A DNA stretch of 64,000 nucleotides from Kudoa neothunni (taxonomy: Eukaryota > Cnidaria): positions 10,292,001-10,356,000 of the forward strand of contig OZ199840.1 of the NCBI GenBank assembly GCA_964304625.1, written 5' to 3'. Below, piece after piece: positions 1-12,100 of this stretch (position 1 is the first letter of the stretch; every line of letters begins with the position of its first letter). The translations under genes and the position numbers were made by a program. The notes beneath the pieces are model-generated. The model had not been told where the DNA came from and did no database searches. It saw nothing but the letters and a program-made list of their open reading frames with translations.

Positions 1-3000
1 CAATCAATCAACCGCTTAACATAAAAATAAAGATTACGAAGAGTTGGACACGATCCTTTCTCTCCTGTGCCAATTTAAGTTTGAGACGTTCTTTTTTGTG
101 TAGCTCGTAGCTGGTAGGTAGTTTGGCAGCTCTTGCTTTAGCGTAAACTCGGTCATCAATGTAGAAACCATGTAGAGCAGGCTTCAATTTTTGCGTACCC
201 TTGAGATGAGTCAAATCTAAAAAAATTAAACATACACATAGTATTAAGCTGATACGAGAGAAACGCTCATCAATAAATACCTAATTCTTCAAGCTCATCG
301 TGGGTGACAAATCGGAAGTCATCATACACTAGAGGATACGCGATTTGAATACGTGTACAACTTAATAGCTGAAGTATTACTGTTGAATTTGTTCGATTCT
401 TCGAGTTCTTCAGCAATATTGTCCAAAAATGAGCACCACCTAGGAGCAGGATCGAATCCCTATAGAAGAATTAAAAAATATTAAAATTGAGTTTAATATT
501 TGGCTTACAGGAACAAAGTAGATCTCGCATTTGGGGGACTCATTGGCGAACAAAAACAGTCCTAATAAATTCAAAATCTCTAATATTAAGAATATTTAAA
601 TTGCCTGAGTTTGGAAAAACAATAAAATCATTGATATGCTTCTCGGTTTCCACTGTGGTGAAGAGTTCCGAGCTGTTTTTGGACCACAATTTGACACAGT
701 GTTTATCGCAACTCGCAACAACCTTCTCATCGAGATTGGTGGAAAAGATGGAGTGGATTTTTTGAATTGGATCACCATATTTATGGTCGCGCATTGCAAA
801 AGGCTGATTGTTACGTATATCATAGAGATAGACCTTGAGAAAGTGAAAGAAACAATTATTTTGACGTGAAATTCAAACCAGTACTCTGCCTGTGCTAGTA
901 CCAACCATCATATGCATAGTGCCATCAAAAGTGACCGATGTGACTTCACATGTTGAGTTTGGTTGGTAACTTTAGAATATTGAATTAAATTAACCAAATA
1001 CTGTCATAACTAAAATCTAATTACAATTTGGCCTTATCAACACTGGCCACATTTAATTTGGCTACATATTTCTCATTTTTCGAATCGAAACACGTCACAT
1101 AGCCCTAATCAAACACTCCAACTTATAAAATATTCTTAACAGATATAATCGAACAACCAACCTTTTCATTTCCTACTCCCAAAAGTTGTAGATCCACATT
1201 CATCGAACAGCAATTCAATCCACTACATCACAATTCATCATTTAGTCAAATCCTAATGCTATGCAAAGATACCAATCATCATCAATTGTGTATGGCTTTA
1301 AAAATTGGCCTGCATACAAGCTCAATCGGTAAACTTGATTGCTATAGCACGAAAATAATTTTCCATCAATTGCAAGATAAATTCATACCCACTTCCCGCT
1401 ATGTTCAACTCTCCTGATGTTTTATCGTACACCAGATCACGGCCGTATTTCGGTATTCGTAAACTGTAATACATATTACCCTGAATAATCATTTAAATAG
1501 TTTTCCATCGATAAATAATAATAATTAATAATAACTAAAATAAGTAAAATAATGAGGAATTGGATTTCTCACCCCACAACTACCGTATCATGAATGGTGC
1601 AGTTATTACAATAATAGTTTACGTTTTTCGTTAAAAGAAATAAGAATGTCCAAGAAAATGAAATATTCAACTATATCGCTATTGTAGCAGTTAATATTCT
1701 ACGTAGTTTAAAAAAAGAATTTGTCAAGGTCTGTAAAAATTCAATCCACTAGATGTTGTGTTGTGTGTAGATTTGAAAATTTCTGATTATTTTTTGTCTC
1801 TAAGGGTATATTGATTGTGTAAAAATAATTAAATTAACTACAGTTATACTAATAATATTTATATTATATGGTAAATAAATAAAAATCCGTATATCATTGA
1901 ATTTTCGGGCTTGAAATCATTGGCTAATAATAACACGAAATTTTTTTCGCTGCTATATTCTTATCTAATTAATTATTAAGTTTAATATATATGTAAATAA
2001 TATTTTTAATTAAATAATAATTTTAAAATATTCTAGTGACTTTAATCTCACACCTATTAAAAATCATAAAAGAATCAAATAAAATTAATTTTATAATAAT
2101 TAAACATGTCAAATTAAGGGTAGATATTGTTTACAATGTTCAAACCACGCAAAGGTGAATATTATATAATTTATGTCATAAAAATTGTTGTCCTGAATTA
2201 ATCATAAACGATTTCTAAACAAGAGTATTGATATTGGAACTTTACCAATATATAAATAATAAAATGTAACATCGATTATTATTCAGATCAATTTCAACAG
2301 GTCGACTATCCATAAGCAGAAATTTTAATTTTATAATTAATATTTTATCTATTATTAATACTATTTCCTATATTCTATATTCTAAACGGAATTTCTCATA
2401 CAATTCTAATAATATATAGGTTTTTGTAATTTTCTTTCAATGAAAAATTAAATGGATTAAATATTAAATTTGTAACAAGAATAACAACAGCCTTCACAGC
2501 AGTACGCATGCGTGTAGCATTTTTCAAGATTTAATTTCCTAAGCAAACAGCAACCATGTGAAAATATAATAATATACGCATGTATGTTAAAAACAAAAAT
2601 CTCATTTTCCAGACAAATAGCAATAATGCAAAAATATACACGCATGAGCACATTAAAGATTAATTGTGGATGCGAAAAAACCTCCTCCCGAAAAATTACC
2701 AGAGTGTGAAATTCAATCACTCTATCTGCACGCATCACCACCGTTTTAGAGGCGTCGTCCGAAATGAACTTCATTTTGTTGGCTTTAGGTTGCACATGCT
2801 CAATACGCATTTTGAAATTTAAGTAAATTACGTTGGTGGTCCACGCAGCGGTCGAATTTTATGGACAATTCGTTGACGTCGTAACATCTAATCCTAGGAC
2901 GATATGTACCTTTTGTCCAATTTCTGTTTATTACACCATTCAACCGCAACACTTAAAATCACCTGTAGTCATTATAAACTGACTGTTTGGGGAAATCTCA

Positions 3001-3272
3001 ATTGAAGTGGTGATGTCAGGCATCTCGAATCCCTGAAGAAGATCGATTTTTCTTTTAATGTCTTAAAAAATGCGACCACTTATACAATTGAAATACAAAT
3101 CCATTCTTTACCGTTATCTTTTTTCAGCAATTTTTTCGCCTGTTTACTGGTGACCCACTAGATTTTATTTGTAGGCCCTAAAACATAATGCTATGATTTT
3201 ATTTACTTCTGGAATAGATTTTCCGCTTGTGACATTGTATATTTTGACGTCGTTACTTTCCACAACCTGCAT
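1..3272 (-). CDS. NOL10: NOL10/Enp2-like nucleolar WD40 protein, first 15 exons (3' end beyond window)
   Basis: NOL10 (yeast Enp2) is a nucleolar WD40-type beta-propeller protein needed for 40S ribosomal subunit maturation. I read 15 exons on the minus strand: 3272-3207, 3157-3112, 3061-2963, 2909-2832, 2782-2700, 1480-1389, 1341-1273, 1222-1162, 1104-1025, 969-885, 833-605, 561-509, 459-381, 328-281, 216-38. Their sum is 449 codons with every phase consistent. The start ATG (3272) gives MQVVESNDVKIYNVTSGKS, close to the family N-terminus (MQVSSLNEVKIYSLSCGKS in human, from memory). Other family landmarks are QGFEMPDITTSIEISP, RIPKYGRDLVY, DHKYGDPI, VKLWSKNSSE, FPNSG, PAPRWCSFLDN and LHGFYIDDRVYAKA. 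Human NOL10 is about 690 aa, so roughly the last third lies past the left edge. Most introns are 43-65 nt; one (1481-2699) is 1.2 kb; one (562-604) appears to be GC-AG. No break is seen, so it should be functional. Confidence 0.93.
1481..2699 (-). other. Long NOL10 intron 5
   Basis: This 1.2-kb AT-rich stretch separates the exon ending in EFHTL (2782-2700) from the exon starting GNMYYSLRIP (1480-1389). It is the only long intron among the 14 that are visible. I see no second gene and no clear transposon in it, only A/T runs and TTA/TAA repeats. The open frame that continues past 2700 is intron read-through, not a separate gene. Confidence 0.7.
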
Positions 3273-3606
3273 CGTTGTTTTTTGCAATGCGTGCGCACTT
3301 ACACCCTGGGTTACTATCCTTATGTAACCCCCATTGTGAGGACCTAATTTTGATATAAAAATATGCAATCATATTCATTATTGTGTACGAATTTAATAAA
3401 ATTATCTGCGCTTCGTTTTTGCCGAATTGTATAAATATTTGGATTGAGTGAATAATGGTAGGAATGACTCGAATGGACGCCTAAATTTTTAACGCTCCGT
3501 TTAAAATGTAAAAGCATTGCACACGTGTGGAGCAATTTCAGATATTATATTAACAAATTTTTCTTCTTGGAATATGATTCAATGAATTATAAAGTTTATA
3601 ACAGAT

Positions 3607-3637
<31 letters not shown>

Positions 3638-3650
3638 TGTTATTATTTAT
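3607..3650. repeat. (ATT)n microsatellite
   Basis: About ten nearly perfect ATT units, upstream of the NOL10 start. A similar short (ATT)n run lies at about 29996-30020. Confidence 0.9.
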
Positions 3651-3718
3651 GGGGCAATATTTTTTAATGAAATGCTTAAAAATTTTTTTATATTTTCCAG
3701 CACTATATTCAATATAGA

Positions 3719-3820
3719 GAAGTGGTTCTTAAAGTTTTTCCCTGCGGACCCCATCTTGTTTTAATGCATAATCCAATCATATATATAAATATTTTACCAT
3801 TTCGTTCCCATTATTTACTT
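3719..3820. repeat. Dispersed repeat fragment with hAT-like edge
   Basis: The stretch starting GAAGTGGTTCTTAAAG, followed by a GCGGACCCC run, resembles the termini of hAT elements. Bases 3748-3820 (TCTTGTTTTAATGCATAATC onward, to about TTCGTTCCCATT) match 50388-50460 with only scattered substitutions, so it belongs to a repeat family. Its autonomous source is not visible here. Confidence 0.6.
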
Positions 3821-3904
3821 TAATGAACAGATAAAAAAAGATTGAAATATTTTTTAAGTTCTTTATTCAAGTAGATTATAATTTAATATTAGTTTAATCC
3901 AATA

Positions 3905-3985
3905 TTTCCCTACACGGGGTGTCCGCACCTCCTAGGGGTGCAAAGAGCCATCATTAGAGGTGCGGGAGTCGTTCTAGAATAAATT
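3905..3985. repeat. hAT-like MITE fragment
   Basis: The motifs GTCCGCACCTCCTAGGGGTG and GAGGTGCGGGAG echo the GTGCCCGCACCTTAGGGGGT part of the complete MITE at 17729-17923. No intact terminal repeats or target duplication are seen, so this is at most an eroded relative. Confidence 0.35.
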
Positions 3986-4538
3986 TAGATATTTAACTTA
4001 ATTATTTTATTTATTTCGTAACTTTCATTAGTCCCCGTTTAAATCACGTAAGGATGTAATGCGTGTAATAATTTTGTTGGTTGTTTTGTTATCAATTAGT
4101 TTCTATTAAAAAAATGAGATATGGAAATTTATTTCACTTAATTCTACGAAATGTGAAGTAAAGAAATAGTTTATATTAAGCCTGCAAAGCCTTTCACTCG
4201 CTATTATCATGTAAATTCGTAACTTTGTCATCTTTGAATGTAACATTTATATGCTTAAGTTGTAATTGGGTTGTCAACATTTTTATCTACATAGAAATAA
4301 TCTATATCCTTAAAAATAAAATCACGATGAGGTTTAAAATTTGTCTTCTGTCTAAATTTTAAATCCATCATTTAATTGTATATTTTTTATTAGGTTACAC
4401 TTTAAGTTTTATGTTCTAATTTGTACCTGGCCTCTAATATGAGTTTTAGTTAAATTTTCTTTAAAAATGTTGGTACAATAAAAATCAGAGCATCCATTTA
4501 CACACTTAAATAAATGAATGTCAATTTTAACTGATTAA

Positions 4539-4830
4539 TTAGTTATTTTTATTCAGGTACATTAAGAAGGCATCTGCATTGACTTTTCTGAATTTTTCAT
4601 AACCCATTGCCTCAATGTTTAAATTAAAATCTGACTCAATATAGAATAAGGAATTCGCTAGGTTTTTCCCCACAACGTAATACAAGGTAATACAAGATAG
4701 TACAAGATAGACAGTATATGAGGCAGGCTTCTCGTATTTATTGTAGGCAAATAAAAGTATCGGATTTCCCTGAATCCCCAAATGATTTGCAAGTGTCATT
4801 TACCAACAATGTGTCCCTATGCATGCATGT
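4539..4830 (-). pseudogene. Possible gene fragment with small-GTPase-like strand
   Basis: On the minus strand two short coding pieces can be joined across plausible GT-AG introns. One gives HRDTLL then GNPILLFAYNKYEKPAS; the other gives NSLFYIESDFNLNIEAMGYE and ends in KNN-stop at 4539. The LLGNPILLFAYNKYEKP stretch is reminiscent of the ARF/ARL-family G4 region (hydrophobic strand then NKxD), but the Asp is replaced (NKYE) and no P-loop or WDTAG box is found upstream. The DNA just upstream belongs to a dispersed repeat, so this may be a decayed fragment or chance. I do not assign a function. Confidence 0.22.
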
Positions 4831-4879
4831 GCGATAAAATTTTTTGCGTATAGAGTATAGAGAGCCATATAGAAAATTT

Positions 4880-5945
4880 TCTAAAGTTTGTGGTATAAAA
4901 AATCGTTCAATTGTATTCACATGACTAAAACTTCCAAAAAGTATTTGTGAAACAGTGATTTTGTCGATTTAAACTTTGTTTATCGAATTACAAGAGTTCA
5001 ACTATGGAATTAACACCGACCTATGATATTGGTGGTCGGTGGGACTTAACTTCCCCCTTATATTCTTTGTCAAATATTAATTAAACGATGTAATATATCT
5101 TCATGTGTAAGGTTGGTGTGTCAATTTGAGTGTTTGCACAAATACGCATCTTATTTCGGTAGTTTTAAAGTATTTGACTTGATGAGCACATTTTGAAAAT
5201 TCCATTAACGGTTTTAGATATCACAAAAAGTCTATATTTACATTATTAATAGCGAGTTGATAGTGCATGTTGTAATCAAATAGATTGATGCATTGTAATG
5301 GAAGTACTGTGTTCGTAGATTTCATTGCAATCATCCGTTATATTGGACTTTCAGTGATTTAATTCGGTGAAAATGTTTGCACGCTTATTTCATCCGATTA
5401 TTTAAATTATTTGTGTTGATATAGGTGCGATTTGTGGTTTTTTGTTGGAAAAAGCGCATTAAAGTATATGGGGGGAGGGCCAAAGAATATTAATTTGAGC
5501 AATAAAAATTAATTTTATTAGGTTTACTTCTCTTTATATTACTTTTTATACTTTTTATTCCTTAGAAAGTCAATGATGTACACATTTTCCGAACCGGACC
5601 AGAATCAAATAAACGTATTAGATTGCACTTTAAGAGAGTTTAAATAATTCGGTCACGAAAATAAATATGACACTGGTCTTAAATTATTTAGCGTTAGTGC
5701 CGGAACAAGAAATTGTTAATTAGAAACCGGGATAGATTCAGCTCTGCACAGAAATGATCATGATAATATAAACTTCGAAGTCGATAAAATATGACAATTA
5801 AAAAAATTTAGTTAGATTGCTTCTATAAATCAATTTTAAACATAATATTTTTTTGAATGTTATTGAGAAACGTCTCTATACGAAATCTTCTCCAAGCAAC
5901 GCTGGGCAGTTCGCGCTAATAAATTAATATCCTTGAACTCGTTTC
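4880..5945 (-). repeat. Dispersed ~1 kb repeat, copy 1
   Basis: The reverse complement of this stretch aligns along its length with 13330-14360. Shared landmarks, in order, are GTTGCTTGG(G)GAAGATTTCG, TATGATCATTTCT-like, CAACGCTAAATA-like, TCGATTTG/GCCCGG-like, CAATGAAATCTACG, CAAAATGTG, and AATCGACAAAATCAC. Identity is visibly patchy, so both copies are old. No coding capacity is obvious. The class is unknown; recurrent CCCGG/GCCCAGCG modules suggest a non-autonomous DNA element. Confidence 0.7.
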
Positions 5946-7056
5946 ATCTCTTTAAATGCTCTTTATATTTTCCTTCAAAAAAGTTTGTTGATATGAAAAC
6001 TAATGAGTTTGCTGACAAATATAAAAATTCAACATAACTTTTATATTGACTATGTAATCCATGTTTTTTAGTTTTTTAAGGAATATTTGACCAAAGTGTA
6101 AAATGTAAAAATAAATGTTCAATATTGTTGCTTTAAAAAAAACAACATAAGCTGTCATTTAGAATAGATGACAATATAATTTTTATAGATATAATCTTCA
6201 TACAAACTCAGTCATTGTTTCTTGAGGCTTTCAAATATTTATAAAATGAGTACTTTGCCAAACAATTTTAACTATGCTGTGCGAGCGCGTCGACTGAAAT
6301 TCGTCATTCCACACAGAATTATTAGATAACAAATTATTCTGGTTAGATAATGCTTATATTTTTGAGTTTAATTTTTTTTACTTTAAGATTTTGAAAGTCA
6401 AAATCTAAGTCCTCTAAAGCACAAAATCGTTATGATTTTCCTCTAACTACAATATCTCAAGATCAAAATGCAACGTATGAATGTGGCCCTATGACTATTA
6501 TATAGCAACTGATAAAAATTGTATTTTAATTAAAACATAAAAAATTTAAGCGTTAACGTGATGTTGAATGTCATATAATAATCGTTTAAAATTTAACTAC
6601 AGTAAGTAATCGATATTCTGTTATTTCTCGTAGTTCACAAATAGTTACGTAATATCGATACCTTATTGTATGCATCGTAGCGCGATTTGGTTTCACAATA
6701 CGTAGAAAAAAAGCTATGAATTAATGATGAACCTCCAATATAAATGTTTATTCTGATTAAAAAAATAAATTATAGAAAATTAAAATATTAACATTTCCCC
6801 TTACGATTTAATTATGAAATCATTTAAAATTATTATTATTTATCAATATCATTCAATGTGAGTATCATCAAATTTTAATAAAATTCGATATTTAAATAAA
6901 TTTAAAATTTTGTAATTTAATAACTATTAAATTGTTTATTTGCTTAATCATTCTAATCATAATCTGATTTCAAAGTAATATAAATTGTATGGTGATTTGT
7001 TCGCAAAAAAACAATAAAAACATCAATAACTACAAAATAATTATACTTTTCAATTT
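5946..7056. other. AT-rich intergenic stretch
   Basis: No supportable gene, RNA or repeat boundary was seen here. It lies downstream of the membrane-protein gene at 7057-8890 and probably holds its 3' UTR and polyA signal, since several AATAAA-like strings are present on the minus strand. Confidence 0.5.
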
Positions 7057-8890
7057 TTATATATTTTCTCTACGAAATTTAAAATTACTCGGTGTAGAGC
7101 GTCTTTTTAGAATGAATAGGATGCCAACAACCAATAATACAATCACCACTCCGGTAACTCCACATGATATCATACTGACTTTCATTCGATTCTCAGAATT
7201 TTTGTTTTTATCGGATGTGGTTGGAGGAATTTTTGTTTTGAGGTCTGTCGCTGTTTGGTTTACCTGCTCTATTTCTTGAGTAGGAGAAGTTTTAGGATTT
7301 GCGTTCTCATCGGTTTGCTGTATTTCGTTGGATACATATAAATGCATAGATTTGACGGCGTTTTCTAATTTTTGGTAGTAATGCTCCAATTTATAATCGT
7401 AATTTATGATTTTTGCTCTTAATTGCATACCAACTATAACAATATCTCTAATTTTAGGTATTAATGTTGCAAATGAGTTATAATATTCTATCAATTTTTC
7501 ATCATCCAATGTTCGAGTAAAAGCTTTTATTTTATCAGAATTATCCAATAAATATTTCAGACTGTAATAGCTTATTGAAAAATCGTTTCCTATAACATTT
7601 TCGATAATACCCAATACAGCGATTGCCATTCTTATATTAGATAAATCAGTTTTTGCAATCTCTACGTGTTTATGTTGTTCCGAAATTATGTTTTTGGATG
7701 ATTCTATAACAGTCATGACTTCATTTTGATAATTTTTCAATTCAATTTCGAAATTCTCAGAACGCTTCAAATGAGTGACTAGCAGTGAGATAACTGTTTC
7801 TATCACTTCCTTAGTTTCCGAAGATTTGCCAATAATGTTTTTAGAAATTTTGTCAATAAATATCTTTGCATTTTTTTTATTTATTTGAACCTGATTTAAA
7901 ATATCACTTATTTCATGCACTGCATAAAGTTGGTCTAGCTCATGCCGTAGGCGCGCTGGTATTCCTTCCATATTCTTTATCAAATCGGAATTTATTCGAA
8001 AATGTATTTCCAACTGTTCTATGTCATTAATTAAATTTGGTTTTATTCTCCCAAATGAGTTCGTGATATCTTGATATTTCTCCAGCACATCAGAAACTAA
8101 TGTGGGTATTTGTGGAATATTTTTAGCTTGATCACAACCAATTTTTATTTTGTGAATTTCCGCAGTAACATCAGTCATATATTGACGTAAACGATTTTTT
8201 ATGTTATAACTGCTTATAATGTTTCTATATTCTCTAGGGTCAGCGGTGGATTGATTACTGCAAACTTTAATCGATTGTCTTATGGATTGTAATATTTGAT
8301 CAATATTGTGTGTGTATGTTATTTTTTTCTTATTTGCTTCTTTGGCATCCACAAGAATTTTCTTTAATTTATCATTTGCTTGATCTAATTTATTTAATTC
8401 ATCAAATATTCTCCCCGTTTTAATTATTAAATCATCAAAATGGCCATAATATTTATTCAACCCTTCTCGTAGGTAGGAATACTTTTCAGTCACTAATCTT
8501 GACATTTTTAAAAAACGAAATATATCATTCATGTCATGGAGTGTTTTCAGCTTATTCGGAAAAATTGTTGTTGATCTATGCATTGAAGCTAATGCGTCAT
8601 TTTCCAAGGTATTAATATTGCAATGATGATAGTCGCTCCCATCCATATTGTATTGATCCATAACGTAATTGTTGGTATTGAATGGAGCATTTTGATTATC
8701 TGTACACTTTATTTGATGCATTTCTTCATCATCCGCATCGTCGTAAACGTAGAGATTTTGATCGTTATCAAAATTGTTGTCCAAATAATCAATACAAGTT
8801 GAATGTTTCAGTGTAACTATAATATAGAATTAGATTATATTTTACTTTATTTCATGATTTACCAAAAAATAATAAAAGCGATAACAACAT
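7057..8890 (-). CDS. Unrecognised secreted/type I membrane protein, helical ectodomain (595 aa)
   Basis: Two exons: 8890-8863 and 8816-7057, with a 46-nt GT-AG intron (phase 1). Exon 1 is only 28 nt and supplies the start; the spliced N-terminus MLLSLLLFFVTLKHSTC reads as a signal peptide. The mature part begins with an Asp/Asn-rich acidic segment (IDYLDNNFDNDQ, DDADDEE) and continues as about 450 residues of Lys/Glu/Ile-rich, mostly helical sequence with coiled-coil character and few cysteines. A Thr/Pro-rich stalk (TKIPPTTSDKNKNSE) follows, then one membrane span (GVTGVVIVLLVVGILFIL) and a short basic tail KRRSTPSNFKFRRENI. I know no family for it. The layout (signal, rod-like ectodomain, stalk, span, basic tail) suggests a surface protein, possibly lineage-specific. 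The single long open exon argues that it is intact. Confidence 0.85.
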
Positions 8891-8924
8891 TTCCTTTCGT
8901 ATATTTACGGGTGATTATAAATAA

Positions 8925-9073
8925 ATGTTTCATTCATTATTTATACGATTAATCTATATCTATATACATAATAAAGTTCTTATGTCTGTCCGTGTGTGTC
9001 AGTTTGCAGTAGTACGCATGTGCCACGGAGAAATTTTCATTAAGTATAGCTGTAAGTTTGTATTTGAATAGAT
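8925..9073. other. Repeat-like flank left of the gypsy element
   Basis: The string TTATGTCTGTCCGTGTGTGT following a (TATATC)n-like run is typical of termini of non-autonomous DNA elements. With the 13303+ sequence it may be the outer end of dispersed-repeat copy 2, split by the retroelement. Confidence 0.35.
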
Positions 9074-9078
9074 AAAAT

Positions 9079-9185
9079 TGTTGTATTTTTTAAATTACGC
9101 TTGAATAAGACACACTTAAACGACACAACACCTCGCGATCATTGTTTTTATAGACAATTAATGTTATTTTCAATAAAGGATTACA
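9079..9185 (-). repeat. 3' LTR of the gypsy element
   Basis: About 107 bp, beginning TGTAATCC and ending ACAACA on the minus strand (TG...CA ends). It matches 13189-13297 at all but about four positions and a 2-bp CA indel. The 5-bp AAAAT duplication abuts its outer edge. Confidence 0.95.
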
Positions 9186-12100
9186 TTCCTCCCTCCTAGG
9201 GGGGTAACAAAGTCCTTTAGGTGGCTAGGGCGTGTTCGATTTTGACATGGTCGTTGATTCAGACATTCGATTTGAATTTCCTCGCTTATTTCGTCTGAAA
9301 TCTTTTTAGGTGACGCACATGGCGGAGTTTCACCCAGTCCTGTGTCATTTAAAGCCCTTTTAGCGCCATAATCAGCATTCTCTAGCTCAGTGTTAGTAGA
9401 ATCCAAGTTGTAGGATGGAAATAGTTCAACATCTTCCATTGATACTGATGGAATAATGGCGCAGCTATACTTTCGAATAAGTTGATTTTGATGCAGTTTA
9501 GCATAACCATGATCCGTTTTAATTAAATAGATCATGTTGCCTAATTGTTTGACAACTTTTCAAGGCTTCCATAATTTATTAGGTCCAAATCTAAAATATA
9601 TATTATCATTTTGATTAAACTTACTTGATTGAGTAGGATGTTTTCGTAAGGATGATGGAAAATTAGGCGTTCTAGTACCATGTAATTTTTCCGCAGGTGT
9701 ATGCCCATCCATTGCTGGAGTAAACCGATAGGTTCTAAGGAAGGTTGATAGAGCTTCCTGTAAGCTTTTACCATCAGCCATTAATTTCATCATAGTTTTC
9801 TTAAAACTTCTAACGAACCGTTCAGCTTGGCCGTTGGAGGCTGGGTGATAAGGAGGTGAGGTTATATGATTAACACCGCTGGAATTCAGATATCGTTCCA
9901 CTTTATTTGATAATAATTGTGGACCATTGTCTGATACTAAGGTTTGTGGAAACCCTTCGATTGTAAATACTTGATGCAATATTTTGCAAGTTGTTTCAGC
10001 TGTCATATCATCACAACAGCACACGTATGGATACTTAGAATAAGCATCTACGATGAAAAACCAGTAATGGCCTTTGAATGGTCCAGCATAATCAATATGG
10101 ACTCTCTCCCATGGTGACGCATCATCATGACTTTTGCAAATGTCACATTTTTTAACATACTCTTCTATGCCGTGTGTCATTTTTGGCCAGTAACAAGTAC
10201 GTCGGGCGAGACTCTTCATTTTTTCTATTCCCCAATGACCCTTGTGAAGTTGAGACAGATAATTCTGTCGTAATTGTTTGGGAATAACTGGTCTCATCGT
10301 AGGTGTGTCAATCAATAAGATCCCATCCTTACATGGTAACGCATTCCGTACGTTGTAATAATTTCTCATTTCTTGATTCTTTTTTAAAGATTTAGGCCAT
10401 CCGTCTACAATATATTTTCTCAATTGTTCGAACTCGGGGTCTTGTAGCCCCTTTTCTTGAATAAGTTCAAAGTTTATTGGAAACGTTGAGATCATGTTCA
10501 CAAAACATATTGCTTGTTTGTCTTCCTCTTCTTCTTCCCGGTCGAATTTTTCATCGCCGCCGATTGGAAGTCGCGATAGAGCATCGGCATTCCCATGTCG
10601 TTTTGTACTACGGTACTCCAATGTATATTTGTAGTTCGATAGTAGGAGTGACCATCGTTGCAGACGTTGTGTCGTTGTAACACTTATCTTCCTTGAAGGA
10701 CAGAATAAGGAAATGAGAGGTTGATGATCTGTTATTATAATGAACTTCTTGGCGTATAAGTATTGGTGGAATTTCTTTACTCCATAAATTATTGACGGCG
10801 CTTCTTTTTCAATTTGTGAATATCTGCGTTGTGTAGCGTTCAGAGTCTTGGAAGCAGGTGCTATCGGAAATTCACTTCCATCATCCATTCTGTGAAGAAT
10901 GACCGCTCCGACTCCAACATTTGAAGCATCTGTTGCCAAGATAAGTACTTTATTTGGATCAAAATGTGTTAATGAAGTAGCATTCACAATGGCATTTTTG
11001 ATTTTGTTGAAGGCATCAGCTTCTTTTCTTTCCCATTTGAAGACCTTACTTGCTCTACGAAGGCTGTTCAATGGTTCAGCAATGTTTGCCAAATTTGGGA
11101 CAAATTTCCTATAGAACTCAGCCTTTCCGAGAAATGACATCAATTGTGATACATTGGTAGGCGCAGGTAGCAATTCTATTGCTTTTGTGTTTTCCCTCGA
11201 AGGACGGATTCCTTTTGAGTCGATTATATGACCCAAGTAAGTTACTTGTTTTTGGAATAATTGACATTTTTCTTGTCTACATGTAAAACCTTCTTGTGAC
11301 AGCTTATGAAGTACACAGTTTAAGTTATTTGTGTGCTCTTCAAGATTCTTGCCGGTGACGATAATGTTATCCAGATAAGCTGCCGTTCCGGGCAAATCAG
11401 AAACCAGTTGTTCTATAATTCTTTGGAATATAGCGGGAGCACTTGATATTCCGAATGGGGGCCGTTTGTACTGATATAACCCTTGAACCGTTGTGATGGT
11501 AGTGAGCTTTTGACTATCCTCATCTAACTCCAATTGAAAATATGCATCGGATAGATCAACTTTTGAAAACAGTTGGCCACCCTGTAATTTTAAATAGAGT
11601 TCCTCTGGTTTGGGAATTGGGTATTGCTCAGTTTTCAACACTTTGTTGATTGTTGCTTTAAAATCACCACATATTCTTATTCGTTTTGAATCTTTCCTAA
11701 CAATTACAATTGGAGCGGTCCAGTCACTATGATGAACTTTTTTAATAACATCCAAAGATTCAAGACGGCTTAGTTCTTCTTTCACTGCATTAAAAAGTGC
11801 AAATGGAACTGGTCTCGTTTGCAGCCGTATTGGATGAGCACCTTGTTCAGCATGCAATTTCACCAAACTATAATGATAACATCCTAATTTTGGTGTAAAC
11901 AAGTTTGGATGTTGTAGAAAAACTGAATTCTCTTCATTTGAGCTAATTTTGGATATGGGATGGGAGTGACCATTGATTTCCAAAGATATACCAAATTTTG
12001 AGAGCCAATCCATTCCAAGTAGATTTCCAGATGTCTCGCGATGAACCACAAAGACAGTTAGTTGGATTGCCTTATTGTTCATATCGACTAGAACTGAGCA

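Noticed and set aside
487-904. Open frames on both strands over 487-904
   Set aside because: They overlap NOL10 exons 12 to 10 (509-885) and are other-frame shadows; only the frame giving DHKYG and FPNS is homologous.
2457-2700. C-terminal extension of the frame at 2457-2810
   Set aside because: Homology ends at EFHTL with a GT donor at 2699; the rest is intron.
3344-3535. Open frame just upstream of NOL10 on the same strand
   Set aside because: It overlaps the 5' flank of NOL10, has no family resemblance, and the NOL10 start at 3272 is fixed by homology.
3607-3650. CRISPR-like or tandem array
   Set aside because: It is a plain trinucleotide microsatellite without spacers.
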